Origin: Ignatzschineria indica
GTDB lineage: Bacteria; Pseudomonadota; Gammaproteobacteria; Cardiobacteriales; Wohlfahrtiimonadaceae
Length of the DNA: 64,000 bases
Assembly (NCBI RefSeq): GCF_003121925.1
Contig: NZ_QEWR01000002.1
Span: 744,001-808,000, forward strand
Direction: 5' to 3'
This document shows positions 29,038-38,350 of this stretch, piece by piece; the stretch's first letter is position 1; every line of letters starts with the position of its first letter. Below the pieces are notes generated by a model, which saw nothing but the letters and a program-made list of their open reading frames with translations, did not search any database and was not told the origin of the DNA. The translations under genes and the position numbers were made by a program.

Positions 29038-29695
29038 ACTGAGTTCACAGGAAAACCTATTCGTAAAACAGGTATATAAACTAGAAGAATAACAGGAAGA
29101 GTACCTACGGGACAGAAATATGAATCATCATTGGAAAGAGATTTAATGATCCTTTTAATGTTTGACGATAATGTTTCAATATATACTCCCCAACTAATAA
29201 CAATCTCTTATCAAGAAAATGAAACTAATACTTGGAGAAAATATACTCCCGAAGGACTGATAGAATGGCATAATCATGATTGTTTACAAAGAAAGCCTAT
29301 ACTCCTAGAAGTTAAATATCGAGAAGCCTTTAAAGATGGTAATTGGAAAGGTCTATTAAAAAAATTTCGTGCAGCTAAATCCTACGCTCAAATACAAGGT
29401 TGGGATTTTAAAATTTATACTGAAGATGATATACGCACCCCTCTCCTAGAAAATATTAACTTCCTAAATCGTTATACCGATATTGCCGATCCTCATTGCT
29501 TTCAACTAGTTATTATGGATCAGTTAGAAAAAATTTAAAACTCTACACCTACAACACTTCTTGAAAGCATTTTTCAAGATAAGTGAAACCGAGCTAAAGC
29601 CTTACCGATAATGGTCTTTAATTGCAAGAAGAGTTATATGTTGTGATCTATCAACTACTTTAACAATGAACTCTAATATTTGGATTATAAAATAA
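29038..29695 (+). pseudogene. tnsA: Tn7-like endonuclease TnsA (decayed)
   Basis: The open part 29131-29538 reads as the core of TnsA: E-S-S-L-E-R-D-L at the start (Glu of the nuclease core), Y-T-P-E-G-L-I near residue 50, L-L-E-V-K-Y near 70 (catalytic E-x-K), then a lysine-rich helix and I-R-T-P-L-L-E-N. Coding similarity continues past the ends if lesions are bridged: TAA at 29077-29079, TAA at 29536-29538, TGA at 29584-29586 and a frameshift near 29620. It finishes with D-L-S-T-T-L-T-M-N-S-N-I-W and TAA at 29693-29695. TnsA cuts the 5' strands at element ends during cut-and-paste transposition. Confidence 0.82.
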
Positions 29696-29707
29696 AAGGA
29701 GGTAAAG

Positions 29708-30064
29708 ATGTCTAATTTAATCCCCGGTAATATCGTTTTATGGAAAAATACCAATTAGATTTTAATTGATATTCCAGATCTTAATACAGCTTTACTCAAT
29801 AATCCTCAAACAAAGCAAACGAAATTAGTAAAAGTACATGAATTACAAATTACTGATCACACTAAAAGTAAAAATTTAATCTCTATCCCCGATGCCACAT
29901 GGAATAAGGTATGGGAATGTTTTCAACTTCTAAAACCTTTAATGGGAAAAGAAAAAAGAGAATGTAGCTATGAAGAAATTGATAGAGTTGCAAAGTTACT
30001 AGAGAAATCAAGATCTACAATTTATCGTTGGCTAAATAAACTCAAAAAATTCCAACGATATTGA
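29708..30064 (+). pseudogene. tnsB: Tn7-like transposase TnsB, N-terminal fragment
   Basis: It begins with a strong AAGGAGGT site and ATG 29708, 12 bp after the tnsA remnant. Translation bridges one TAG (29756-29758, where a Tyr or similar is expected) and gives L-I-P-G-N-I-V-L-W, I-P-D-A-T-W and a helix-turn-helix V-A-K-L-L-E-K-S-R-S-T-I-Y-R-W-L, the usual N-terminal DNA-binding part of TnsB/TniA-type DDE transposases. It stops at 30064, where IS3-like sequence begins, so the catalytic domain and the downstream tnsC are absent. Confidence 0.8.
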
Positions 30065-30621
30065 GCTACATGGCGTAGATAAGCAAAACATATTCCAAAT
30101 CCCCAATCTCTATTTTTATCACTTAATTCAACTAGTTTTGCAACAATTAGAGCATTCTCATCTTTAAGCTTCGATTGATATCGATAACATTTTTCACTGA
30201 TATTACATGTAACACAGGCTAGGCGAATGCTTACAGATCTTTGTAATACAGCCCATCTTTCGACGACAAGATGGTTTTACCACTTTTTTGCAATAGCTTC
30301 TTGGATAATTTCAGCTTTTAATCTTTCTTCAGCGTGCATTTTTTTGAGTTTAGCATTCTCGGCTTCTAGTTCTTTAAATCTTGCCATTAATGTTGTATCC
30401 ATACCGCCATATTTTGCACGCCATTTATAAAATGGCCCACTACTCATGCCATGTTCACGACAAAGAGCTGTCACAGGTATTCCAGATTCAGCTTATTTTA
30501 AAATTGCCATAATTTGGCTATCAGTAAATTTAGATGTTTTCATTGAGAATCTCCTGACTTATTTAAATTAATATTAAGCGAAAATTCTACTTTTGAGTTA
30601 GGTTATTTTTAGGGGGGATTA
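30062..30621 (-). mobile_element. IS3-family insertion sequence remnant
   Basis: The minus strand carries a complete but inactivated orfA (30277-30543) and the start of orfB (to about 30062: V-K-P-S-C-R-R-K, then N-I-S-E-K-C-Y-R-Y and N-R-D-W-G-F-G-I-C-F with a frameshift). orfB lacks its DDE core. The probable left end is the TAATCCCCCC-type sequence at about 30610-30621. The element joins truncated tnsB to 5'-truncated tniQ, so the missing transposon middle was probably lost by a deletion starting from this IS. Confidence 0.82.
30277..30543 (-). pseudogene. IS3-family OrfA with a nonsense codon
   Basis: From ATG 30543 the frame reads 16 residues (M-K-T-S-K-F-T-D-S-Q-I-M-A-I-L-K), then TAA (30493-30495) where this family usually has CAA (Gln), then continues A-E-S-G-I-P-V-T-A-L-C-R-E-H-G-M. 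This is the helix-turn-helix of IS3 OrfA, followed by a leucine-zipper-like segment ending I-A-K-K-W. One C-to-T change explains the stop. Confidence 0.85.
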
Positions 30622-31370
30622 CCTGAGAAAATTTCAAATCTAACAATGTCTTCGTATGAAGAAATAATATTTCCTGACTATACTTTTAATCGGACAACTA
30701 TTAAAGGTATTCTTAATATAGGCATCTATCATAGATCCCGCCAGAGCTTTAGTTTGCAATATTACCCTCTCTGTTTGAAAGAAGATTTAACCCCTTATTA
30801 CAGAAAGCGTCGGCGCTTATCATATATGACTATCTGTCATACACATCATATCCATTTACTCGATCGATGCTCTCATTATTCTGCTCCAATTATGCCTCAT
30901 AGAATCGATATAATTAACAAATCATATCTTCAACAAGATATAAGCCTCCAAGTTTGCGCTATCTGTAGAAAAAGTCTTACTTCTCTAAAAAATATCACTA
31001 CCCCTAACCCAAACGAGCTATATTTAATGCGAAAAATTACCAATGCTATAAATCATAGATATATAGAATTAGGTGACAATAACAACCTACACTCTTTACT
31101 TTTTTTGAAGGAATACGAACCTTAGTACAGGGATTAGCAAGATTAAAAAAATAATCTTGGCAAAATATCCCCCCTAAATTCGCGTTTGAAAAGTCACCTA
31201 TATCACTTAGAATTCGATTATTAAAAATAGTAGCTCTACTTTTCCAAAACTGGCCGTATAACTTGGTGCGGTTATTGCAAGAAATCAAACAGCCCCATTC
31301 AACCTTTATCTCCAAAAACACCAATGATTCAGCCCCTTTCTGTATCTATAAAGAATTTATTTCACTTTAA
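30618..31370 (+). pseudogene. tniQ: TniQ/TnsD-family target-selection protein (decayed)
   Basis: Homology-like reading starts inside the IS junction (P-E-K-I-S-N-L-T-M) and runs through a zinc-finger region: Y-P-L-C-L-K-E-D, T-I-C-H-T-H-H, L-L-D-R-C-S-H-Y-S-A-P-I and C-A-I-C-R. Two positions that are normally cysteine in this family (before P-L-C and before S-A-P-I) read Tyr. A slip in the T7 run 31100-31106 and a TAA at 31152-31154 interrupt the frame. The C-terminal part continues as R-I-R-L-L-K-I-V-A-L-L-F-Q-N-W-P to TAA 31368-31370. The N-terminal TniQ start is missing. Confidence 0.78.
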
Positions 31371-31424
31371 CCCTCATAAATCTCAATAGTTTGATAATGC
31401 GTTATGCTAAGAATCTTAAGATAC

Positions 31425-31802
31425 TTACTTCATGGCTTTTCGAAAGGTTCGCACCGCTATTTCTTCGGGGGGAATAAATGAGACAAGGTTATCAGGGATA
31501 GTCGCTATAGCGTGTCTTTTACTTTTTCTATACAAAAGCCAGCTAATTAAAATAGCTATAACTGGCGCAATAAAGAAACCATAAAGAATAGGGAAAAGTA
31601 CGATCAAAAGGAACCATAAAATGAGTGTCAATATGATACCGAGTATCATAGCCTGAGATTTCATATATCGAAAATAGCCATCAGGCATACCGTAAATCAA
31701 ATGGGTTTGACATCCTTGGCAAATGGTTGCGCCGTATGAGATTTCATAACGACAGTGGGCACATTGAATAGGCTCACCTGGTTTGGCATAAACTCTTTCC
31801 AT
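31425..31802 (-). CDS. Small membrane protein with N-terminal zinc ribbon
   Basis: 125 residues. Two C-x2-C pairs (C-A-H-C and C-Q-G-C, residues 14-33) form a likely zinc ribbon, followed by two close transmembrane segments (about 50-90) and a basic tail ending R-T-F-R-K-A-M-K. I do not recognise the family. Proteins with this layout often accompany secreted or membrane-associated cargo in islands. It is apparently intact and transcribed in the same direction as the WG-repeat gene. Confidence 0.6.
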   Translation of the reverse strand: MERVYAKPGEPIQCAHCRYEISYGATICQGCQTHLIYGMPDGYFRYMKSQAMILGIILTLILWFLLIVLFPILYGFFIAPVIAILISWLLYRKSKRHAIATIPDNLVSFIPPEEIAVRTFRKAMK

Positions 31803-32071
31803 AATGAATTATCTACTCTCCATATATAAAGCATAGGGACTCTATGCGTAGAATAGTTATTCTAACAATAACAACTATAATAACAATAATGCAATCATCA
31901 ACAGCGGTTGATTTTTTTATTAGGATATTAGCCTCGATGTCGCCTTTTAATAAAAAAATAGTTTGGAGCTACCCCTTCCGATTATTGAAACAATAGTAAG
32001 AAGGATTCAGTTCATATTCAGGTCAATTTCGTTCACATTTAGATTGTATAGAAGGATAGTTGCTTAGTAAC

Positions 32072-35000
32072 TTAATACCCTCTTTCATGAAAGGCTATCC
32101 TTTCATGAGCCACTACAGGCAACACCTCACCATTTTTATCAGTATAAAAATAGTATCGCTTGTTGCGTTGATCTACACGTTCATCAATATATGCCAACAA
32201 AGGAAACCCGGCCTCTAAGTTTCTGATCGGCCCCCAATGCATCGGTACATCAGCATGATATATACCATCTAAAATCATCGGAAAAATCTCATTGCACTGA
32301 TCATCAAATAGCCCTACATGGTGTTTTTTAATTGCACCATATCTGGGCACATCATTATATAAAAGCAGAGTTTTATACTTAGGTGCTAGCCGCTCACTAC
32401 CATGCCAATCGTATATTCCAAAGGAATCATTACGCCGTGCAGGATCATAAGCACCAACAATAATTTCCTGTTCAGCAACACGAATCAGCGGGGCATCGTA
32501 GGAGTCCGGCGAAGACCATGTCCTAATAGGGCCTGAAAAAATATGCTCGCCATCGGGGCGTAGATAAGTCGTTTCCCAGAAGCGTTTTTTATTTTGCTGA
32601 GACAACGCTATAAACCCCGAATCATTTCGTAAGGCCATATCATAATCCAGTGGGTAAATCTCTTCTCCTTTGTCATTGATCACGCCAAATTTATCGTCAT
32701 TTTCTACAATGATCAAACCATTGCTTGCATCACCAATAAGATCATAAGGCGCACTGATGATTTTCTGTGCCTGTACATTATATAAGAAGCTCTTCCCATC
32801 TTTGTATACCACCCACAGCCCCTCTTGAGCCAGCGGCTCGTACTCTTCGAACGGCAACTCAATCATCTTTTGCTGCGCAGCATCCCACCAATGATAAGGA
32901 CTTTCTCCTTCTTTTTGTTGCTCATAAGGAAGCCGTAAACGCAATATTTTGTCCGTTTTAGCTGGATCAATCCATGCATAACGAGGCGGAACTAGTTCTT
33001 TGGCAGTATGTAAATCAATCAATCCATAACCGCTGTCCTGCTTAAAAGACAGTAGCTCTGGCAGCTGTAGACTTAATGAATCATATGCCGGTGGTAGCAC
33101 CTCTGTACCATCCAGATCATAAAGTCCACTCATCCCACCCTTCTCTACCAAAATATAGGGATGCTCAGCATGCTCTGGCATCCAATAACGAATATTATCA
33201 AATCTAGGCTCAACCAGAATTTCTTCATCCGTGAAATACCAACCACGCAATTTTCCTTTATGCACTTTTAATACATTGGTATCTACCCATTCATTGGATT
33301 CGTTCTTACGGGCTTCAATACTATAACCATCATATTGTGCTGGCACTAATACCATCCCACTTAAATCACGCAGTTCTACCTGGCCCTTCTTATTATGGTG
33401 GACAAGGAAATAATCCTGTCTTAAGCGGCTAATGTACTCCGCCCGCTGCCAAGGCACGACATCAGCTCCCGATGCATCCAGAACCGCGCGCTTGTCCTCC
33501 TTAACCACCTCTATATAAAGATTTTGGCCAGAATAGTTATCGAGCTCGTAAACCCCTGTTAATTCAAAATCCGTGAGTTGCTGACCATCCCTATTAAACA
33601 AGGCAAAGCGCCCCCCTTTTTTAAGAGCTATAAAGTCATTTAACACAAGAACGTCATCGTAATCCTTATTGAAATAATGTGTCCCTGTACCTAAATGAAT
33701 CAGCAGCTCTTGACCATCACGCTGCAAATTTACCACCCACTGATCGCCACGCATATACGAATGCTGAGGAAACTCGTACTCAAAGGGCAGCCATAGCTTT
33801 CCGTCAAATCCTACCAACCCCCAGTAACCGTCCTTTTTCGCATAAAAGTATTCCGGCTTTATACCACACCCTCCACAATAACTGATCTGTTCAAACTCAG
33901 CGGGAATCACCATCTCATGTGATTCTCCTTCATAGACCCCCCATTTCTCACCTTGTTGTACAGCAAAAAAATTTTGGAAACCAAATGACTGCACGTCTTG
34001 ATACTTAGTTGGGACCATTTCTTCACCTTCGAAAGTGAATAAGCCCACCAGTCCATCTTTATGAGCCTTTAATGTTTGACAAGGCCTTTTTTCCAAATAA
34101 TCATAGTCAGCTTTTATCAACCATTGTCCCGTACGCGGATCCACCAGCCCCATTTTTTGATCCCGAGCCACCAAATAGTGCGCTATAACACCCTCATCAA
34201 AAGGGCTCAACTGATAACAGCCTGTTTGCTGGGCAGTCAGCACAGTATCTATTTTATGATCGAACAGACGCTCGCCTTGTGTATTAATATAAAAGGTCTT
34301 CCCTGCTTGTTCCACACGAGCCAACCCACCTTGAAAAACTGATACTGCTTCATAAACCTTGGGGTTGCTAATCATTAGCATTTCTAGAAAATCAGCCTGC
34401 TGACGCTCTACTTTCGTCAATGACACCTCGGCTTTATCATCCCGATTCACAGAAATCTCTGCATTTTCTTGTGCCACACCTTGCCTATCAGGCATAGATA
34501 TGTCACGAGCATCCCTCTCTGCCATCTCTTCCTCGCGTACCTCCTCCCAAAGAACCACATTAAAACTATCCTCAGGAGCACGTAATAACATGGTAGGATC
34601 TATGGGGCGGATACTGATGGTCTCCCTGTTAACTCCTAATTGGTGTCCATCTATAGACATGCTATTTAACTGTTTTACAGCATATCCCGACACTCCCAAG
34701 CCTTTGAGTTGATAAAACCATGAGGGTAGCGCTGGGCTCACCCAATACCATGCCTCTGCGGTATTCTCCTCGTCATTTTTCTTATCCCAATAACGAATCA
34801 GCTCTATCTCAAGACCCAAAATAGAATCATGCTCTTGAGAAGTCGTTTCCATGTGCGCCCACTGACTGTCATGACCTCCATCGTCCAAAAAATCACTCTG
34901 GTACCGCTCAAATGTAAATTGGTAAATTACAGGTTCGCCAGTGTCATACACAAATAACGCATCAGCGGATCGATCATAAATGATATTTTCACCTCCCACC

Positions 35001-35329
35001 TCAGAATCAAAGTGATTATATACTTCATTCGAGAAACGCTCGATGATCCTTTTCTGTGCCAGCAAGGTATTTAATGCATCAACTTCAGCAACAAAATCCG
35101 GGGAGGCCGTTTCTTCTTCCTGCAAGGTCAAATAAACACGTGAAACCGTCTCCCAAGCGCCAGTAATATCCTCTGTTGCCCATTGCACCGACATAGCCTC
35201 CTCCCCCCCTGTCTCGCTGTTGCCCAACTGAGACTGCGCCCAAACAAAGGATTGTATCAACAGCATAAAAGCCAAGAAAAAACTATATAGAAATCGAAAA
35301 AAAATACTCATAAAATCATTATTCCTCAA
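32072..35329 (-). CDS. Large secreted WG-repeat protein
   Basis: 1085 residues with a signal peptide (an internal ATG seven codons in would give a tighter one, M-S-I-F-F-R-F-L, cleavage after V-W-A). Residues about 30-320 form a unique acidic N-terminal domain. From about 330 on there are many WG/KWG-type beta repeats (for example K-W-G-V-Y, Y-W-G-L-V-G-F-D-G, F-G-V-I-N-D-K-G), each about 40-60 residues. WG repeats build beta-propeller-like surface or periplasmic proteins; function is unknown. It is the only large intact gene in a decayed island and is less AT-rich than its neighbours. Confidence 0.75.
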   Translation of the reverse strand: MRNNDFMSIFFRFLYSFFLAFMLLIQSFVWAQSQLGNSETGGEEAMSVQWATEDITGAWETVSRVYLTLQEEETASPDFVAEVDALNTLLAQKRIIERFSNEVYNHFDSEVGGENIIYDRSADALFVYDTGEPVIYQFTFERYQSDFLDDGGHDSQWAHMETTSQEHDSILGLEIELIRYWDKKNDEENTAEAWYWVSPALPSWFYQLKGLGVSGYAVKQLNSMSIDGHQLGVNRETISIRPIDPTMLLRAPEDSFNVVLWEEVREEEMAERDARDISMPDRQGVAQENAEISVNRDDKAEVSLTKVERQQADFLEMLMISNPKVYEAVSVFQGGLARVEQAGKTFYINTQGERLFDHKIDTVLTAQQTGCYQLSPFDEGVIAHYLVARDQKMGLVDPRTGQWLIKADYDYLEKRPCQTLKAHKDGLVGLFTFEGEEMVPTKYQDVQSFGFQNFFAVQQGEKWGVYEGESHEMVIPAEFEQISYCGGCGIKPEYFYAKKDGYWGLVGFDGKLWLPFEYEFPQHSYMRGDQWVVNLQRDGQELLIHLGTGTHYFNKDYDDVLVLNDFIALKKGGRFALFNRDGQQLTDFELTGVYELDNYSGQNLYIEVVKEDKRAVLDASGADVVPWQRAEYISRLRQDYFLVHHNKKGQVELRDLSGMVLVPAQYDGYSIEARKNESNEWVDTNVLKVHKGKLRGWYFTDEEILVEPRFDNIRYWMPEHAEHPYILVEKGGMSGLYDLDGTEVLPPAYDSLSLQLPELLSFKQDSGYGLIDLHTAKELVPPRYAWIDPAKTDKILRLRLPYEQQKEGESPYHWWDAAQQKMIELPFEEYEPLAQEGLWVVYKDGKSFLYNVQAQKIISAPYDLIGDASNGLIIVENDDKFGVINDKGEEIYPLDYDMALRNDSGFIALSQQNKKRFWETTYLRPDGEHIFSGPIRTWSSPDSYDAPLIRVAEQEIIVGAYDPARRNDSFGIYDWHGSERLAPKYKTLLLYNDVPRYGAIKKHHVGLFDDQCNEIFPMILDGIYHADVPMHWGPIRNLEAGFPLLAYIDERVDQRNKRYYFYTDKNGEVLPVVAHERIAFHERGY

Positions 35330-35516
35330 TTAACTCTCCCCATTTCTCGGCTGCACAACCATTCAAACTATCATAGCAAAACCGATTTTATTGCAAAAAG
35401 CTGACGCAATATATCCTAATGATCCTTGCTACCGTCCAAGTCGGCTAGCAAGCATATCAAAATGCAACTTTATTTTTTTAGTGTAAGTAAATATTAGTTA
35501 AAAGCCAATTTTAGTT

Positions 35517-35741
35517 CTAAAGATTAATTATTGTTCCGTATATGAGCATAAAAACCACATAGAGAGCTGGAAGTAAAATCATCACTCCAACAAATGCAAA
35601 AAACACAAGAAAAATCTTCATTACTATTGCTTTTCTTGCCCAAATTTTATAGACAAAAAATAATATCAATCCAGCAAATATTAAATATATAGGCCAATAA
35701 AAAAAGGCAAGAAAAAAGAATGCCTCTAAATATTCTTCCAT
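35517..35741 (-). CDS. Small hydrophobic protein
   Basis: 74 residues with two transmembrane segments (about 8-32 and 38-66) separated by a short basic loop I-W-A-R-K. No family recognised. It lies 188 bp upstream of the WG-repeat gene on the same strand. It may be an accessory or immunity-type membrane protein, but this is only position-based. AGGAAAAG lies before the ATG. Confidence 0.5.
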   Translation of the reverse strand: MEEYLEAFFFLAFFYWPIYLIFAGLILFFVYKIWARKAIVMKIFLVFFAFVGVMILLPALYVVFMLIYGTIINL

Positions 35742-35814
35742 AATGTGCTTTTCCTGTTTTATAAATTTTAAAAAATAACTTGATTAATAAAGGCTTCTCT
35801 GTTTATTAAAATAA

Positions 35815-36587
35815 CTACCTACGACGCTTCCAAGTAACTATAATATTCTGCCAAAAATAACTATTCAATTTGTAAATCATATAAATCACTATCGGTGGTG
35901 TACCTATCCCTGCTAACAATGCCACGGAGGTCACACCCCCCATAATGATCGGTAATGGACGACGAAAAAATCACCTTTATAGATAAAGTGCTTTTCTCGA
36001 CCTTGAGATTGATAAGCTCGTTCATTCCAGTCGGTAAAAAGCTTTTCAAAATGTTGCAACAAAGATGTAAAGGCTAAAAAATTTTTTTCTTCTTCATCAA
36101 TCCAAGTCATCAGCATCACATCAGATAGGCTTTTAGGGGCTTTATAATTTGTTCGCAAATCTAATGCATAATGCAGTACTCGATCAACACAATAAATTAC
36201 AATGCGATTATTACTGGCTAAATTATCCTGACGAAACGCATATCGAACAACATCTCGGAATGCACCTTACCATAACGCTCCGAGACGAAATAATCCTCGT
36301 AAAAACTCACCGTATCCACACGAGCAAAGATCCATGTCACTAACTTATCTTAATAAAACAATGGGTTAGCAAACAAATAAAAACAGATAGCTATCACAAC
36401 AAGTAGTCCAATAACAAACAACCATGGCTGTTCCTCTTCAAGGCCAAACAAGAGAGTTGTTCCTGCAAAGAGTACACCTATCAATATCAAAGTTATCAAA
36501 AAAAATCGCTAGCCCCATAAATGGGGCCAAATAACGATGTTCGCGATAGATAAAAGTAATACTCTGATTATCTTTATCAAGCCTCAT
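35815..36587 (-). pseudogene. Frameshifted membrane protein gene of the island cargo
   Basis: Starting at ATG 36587 (preceded by AAGGGG) the protein can be followed only by switching frames several times: near 36510 (T-run), a TAA near 36345, another shift near 36240, and a one-base loss in a T-run near 35957. The joined product has two N-terminal transmembrane helices (L-I-G-V-L-F-A-G, V-I-G-L-L-V-V-I-A-I), a polar domain with F-L-A-F-T-S-L-L-Q-H-F-E-K-L, and a C-terminal helix (G-V-T-S-V-A-L-L-A-G-I-G) ending W-K-R-R-R. The family is not recognised. Confidence 0.6.
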
Positions 36588-36647
36588 AAATTACCCCTTA
36601 TACTTGTTACCTTTATTCTGAATAGGCTACACTTATTAATTCAACTT

Positions 36648-37050
36648 TTATGAGGTCATAGATATACTGAATATTACATAGTATAAAGTGACTACAGTCA
36701 TTACTAGATAAATAGCACCTGCTGGTACAAATAGTAAAAGCTTAACACCGAGTATACTACCAATTAGTGACATTAGTGCTAATAACCAATATTTCCGAAA
36801 AAAATAGGAAAGCTCCTTCAATACTCCTCGACTATTATTTAGTAAACAACACTATTAAGCTCATGATTAAACTTGGGAATGCCGTAATAATAATGGCTTT
36901 AGGTAAAGGAAAAACAATAGCTAAGGCTATAGTACCTATCATAGGAAATCCCATACCTGTGAGTCCATGTAACCATGAAGCTACTGAAAATATAATAATT
37001 TCTAATATATAAATGCTACCAAAATCTAAAACATGATTAACTGTTTCCAT
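36648..37050 (-). pseudogene. TauE/SafE (TSUP) family transporter fragment
   Basis: The first 70 residues (F-S-V-A-S-W-L-H-G-L-T-G-M-G-F-P) match the N-terminal repeat of TSUP-type permeases. The frame breaks near 36840, and the continuation (N-N-S-R-G-V-L-K-E-L, then L-M-S-L-I-G-S-I-L-G-V) ends at TAA 36648-36650 after about 135 residues, half the usual TSUP length (about 250). So it is both frameshifted and truncated. It overlaps the upstream oxygenase pseudogene by 14 bp, indicating a former operon. Confidence 0.65.
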
Positions 37051-37860
37051 TTTTTGTTACTCTAGCTCGAATATAGTGTCTATTTTGATCTGAAAAAGGT
37101 TGTCTAGCATGTAAACCTTTCAGGTTATCTATAATAATTAAATCATCTTCTAATGCCTTAAATTCTCGCACCTTTTTATTTTCATTAATTACTTGCGTTA
37201 AAGCATTTAAAGCTGATGTCATTGCTGCATGATCTGCATTTTTATATACACCCATGCCCTTTAATATACAATCAAGTCTAAAACGCATACTATTCGACTT
37301 TATATCAATTATTTTAGAAAATATGACTGACTCTTTTTCATCAAAAGATTTTGGAGTTTTAAATGGATATCTATTTTCGCTAAGTGTTTTTAAATATTGC
37401 TTACCCTTATCTAAATAACTCAGATCAGAAATGATATCATTTGCACTCAAATACAGTGACCCCCCTCTTCTATTGCAGGAGTTACAACATACATCACAAG
37501 ATAATCTTCTGGGTTAATTGTAAATGACGAGTCTGTATGCAATGGACAAGAGCCTGTTTCCTCAGAAAAAGTTGTTTGATTTTTTTTCAAATCAATCACT
37601 ACCTCTAAATTTAATATCCCAAAACTGAGAGTTGTTGTTAGAGCAATTTGTAGTTGTATAGTGCCCTGTTAACACACCTAATTTGGCAAGAAAATTAGAT
37701 AGCTCTTCTTTTTTCTATCTAAACTTAAATCTTTTAACCCTAGATTTCGTATAACACAGTACCCATGTTTATTTGCTATTAACTCTATCTCTGAGGCAAT
37801 TGATATTTCAGAAGCTTGAGCTCCCTCTAAATAAATAATAATATTACCATCAATATTCAT
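37037..37860 (-). pseudogene. TauD/TfdA-like Fe(II)/2-oxoglutarate oxygenase (decayed)
   Basis: From ATG 37860 a 60-residue start (H-G-Y-C-V-I-R-N-L-G-L) is followed, after frame changes near 37680, 37600 and 37460, by L-H-T-D-S-S-F (the metal-binding H-x-D) and finally D-D-L-I-I-I-D-N-L-K-G-L-H-A-R-Q-P-F, which carries the distal metal His and the 2-oxoglutarate Arg. The overall order fits TauD/CsiD-type oxygenases. At least three lesions make it inactive. The original substrate is unknown; a link to the adjacent TauE/SafE and LysE exporters suggests amino-acid or sulfonate metabolism. Confidence 0.68.
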
Positions 37861-38062
37861 AAAAATTCATCTTTACAAAAAACATAATAAAAATATAATT
37901 ATATCATTAATTATTTAAATTATTTAAATTATTTATTTTCCATATTTAGTGAAAAAAGCTCAAGAGTAGATCTTTATTTTGTAAAGTAGTATTAATTACT
38001 AGAATTGACACAGATGATACTAATTGGTGTTACTGTTTTAATGGGATACAACTTTTTTTAAT

Positions 38063-38350
38063 ATGAGTTTTAAACATCATTATGATTTAAAAAGTCGCAA
38101 TCTTGGAAAAAACTTAACATTTATTATAAATCCTAGAGAAAATTTTGACTTTGTGGCTTCTGGTAAAAAAGGTACAAAAATTAGAAAAAAAATAAGAGAT
38201 AGAGTTTTCTTATACAATAATGGGCATATTCCGAAAGAGTTAGGGTTTTATGGTGATGGGTCAAAAGAATGGGAACAATATCAATTAGGAGAAAAAAATT
38301 TTAAAAGTCCCCAACACTGCCCTTTTAAATTTATAAAAAAGGAAATCTAA
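38063..38350 (+). CDS. Small protein upstream of the LysE exporter, possibly a 3' remnant
   Basis: 95 residues, very basic and polar, without signal or membrane segments (D-L-K-S-R-N-L, G-K-K-G-T-K-I-R-K-K, P-K-E-L-G-F-Y-G-D-G). No family recognised. Frame similarity may extend a few residues before the ATG, so it could be the tail of a larger lost gene. It ends directly at the start of the LysE-type gene, and the LysE ribosome site lies within its last codons. Confidence 0.4.
   Translation: MSFKHHYDLKSRNLGKNLTFIINPRENFDFVASGKKGTKIRKKIRDRVFLYNNGHIPKELGFYGDGSKEWEQYQLGEKNFKSPQHCPFKFIKKEI

Noticed and set aside
36767-37012. Plus-strand open frame opposite the TSUP pseudogene
   Set aside because: The minus strand carries the recognisable permease motif; the plus frame has none.
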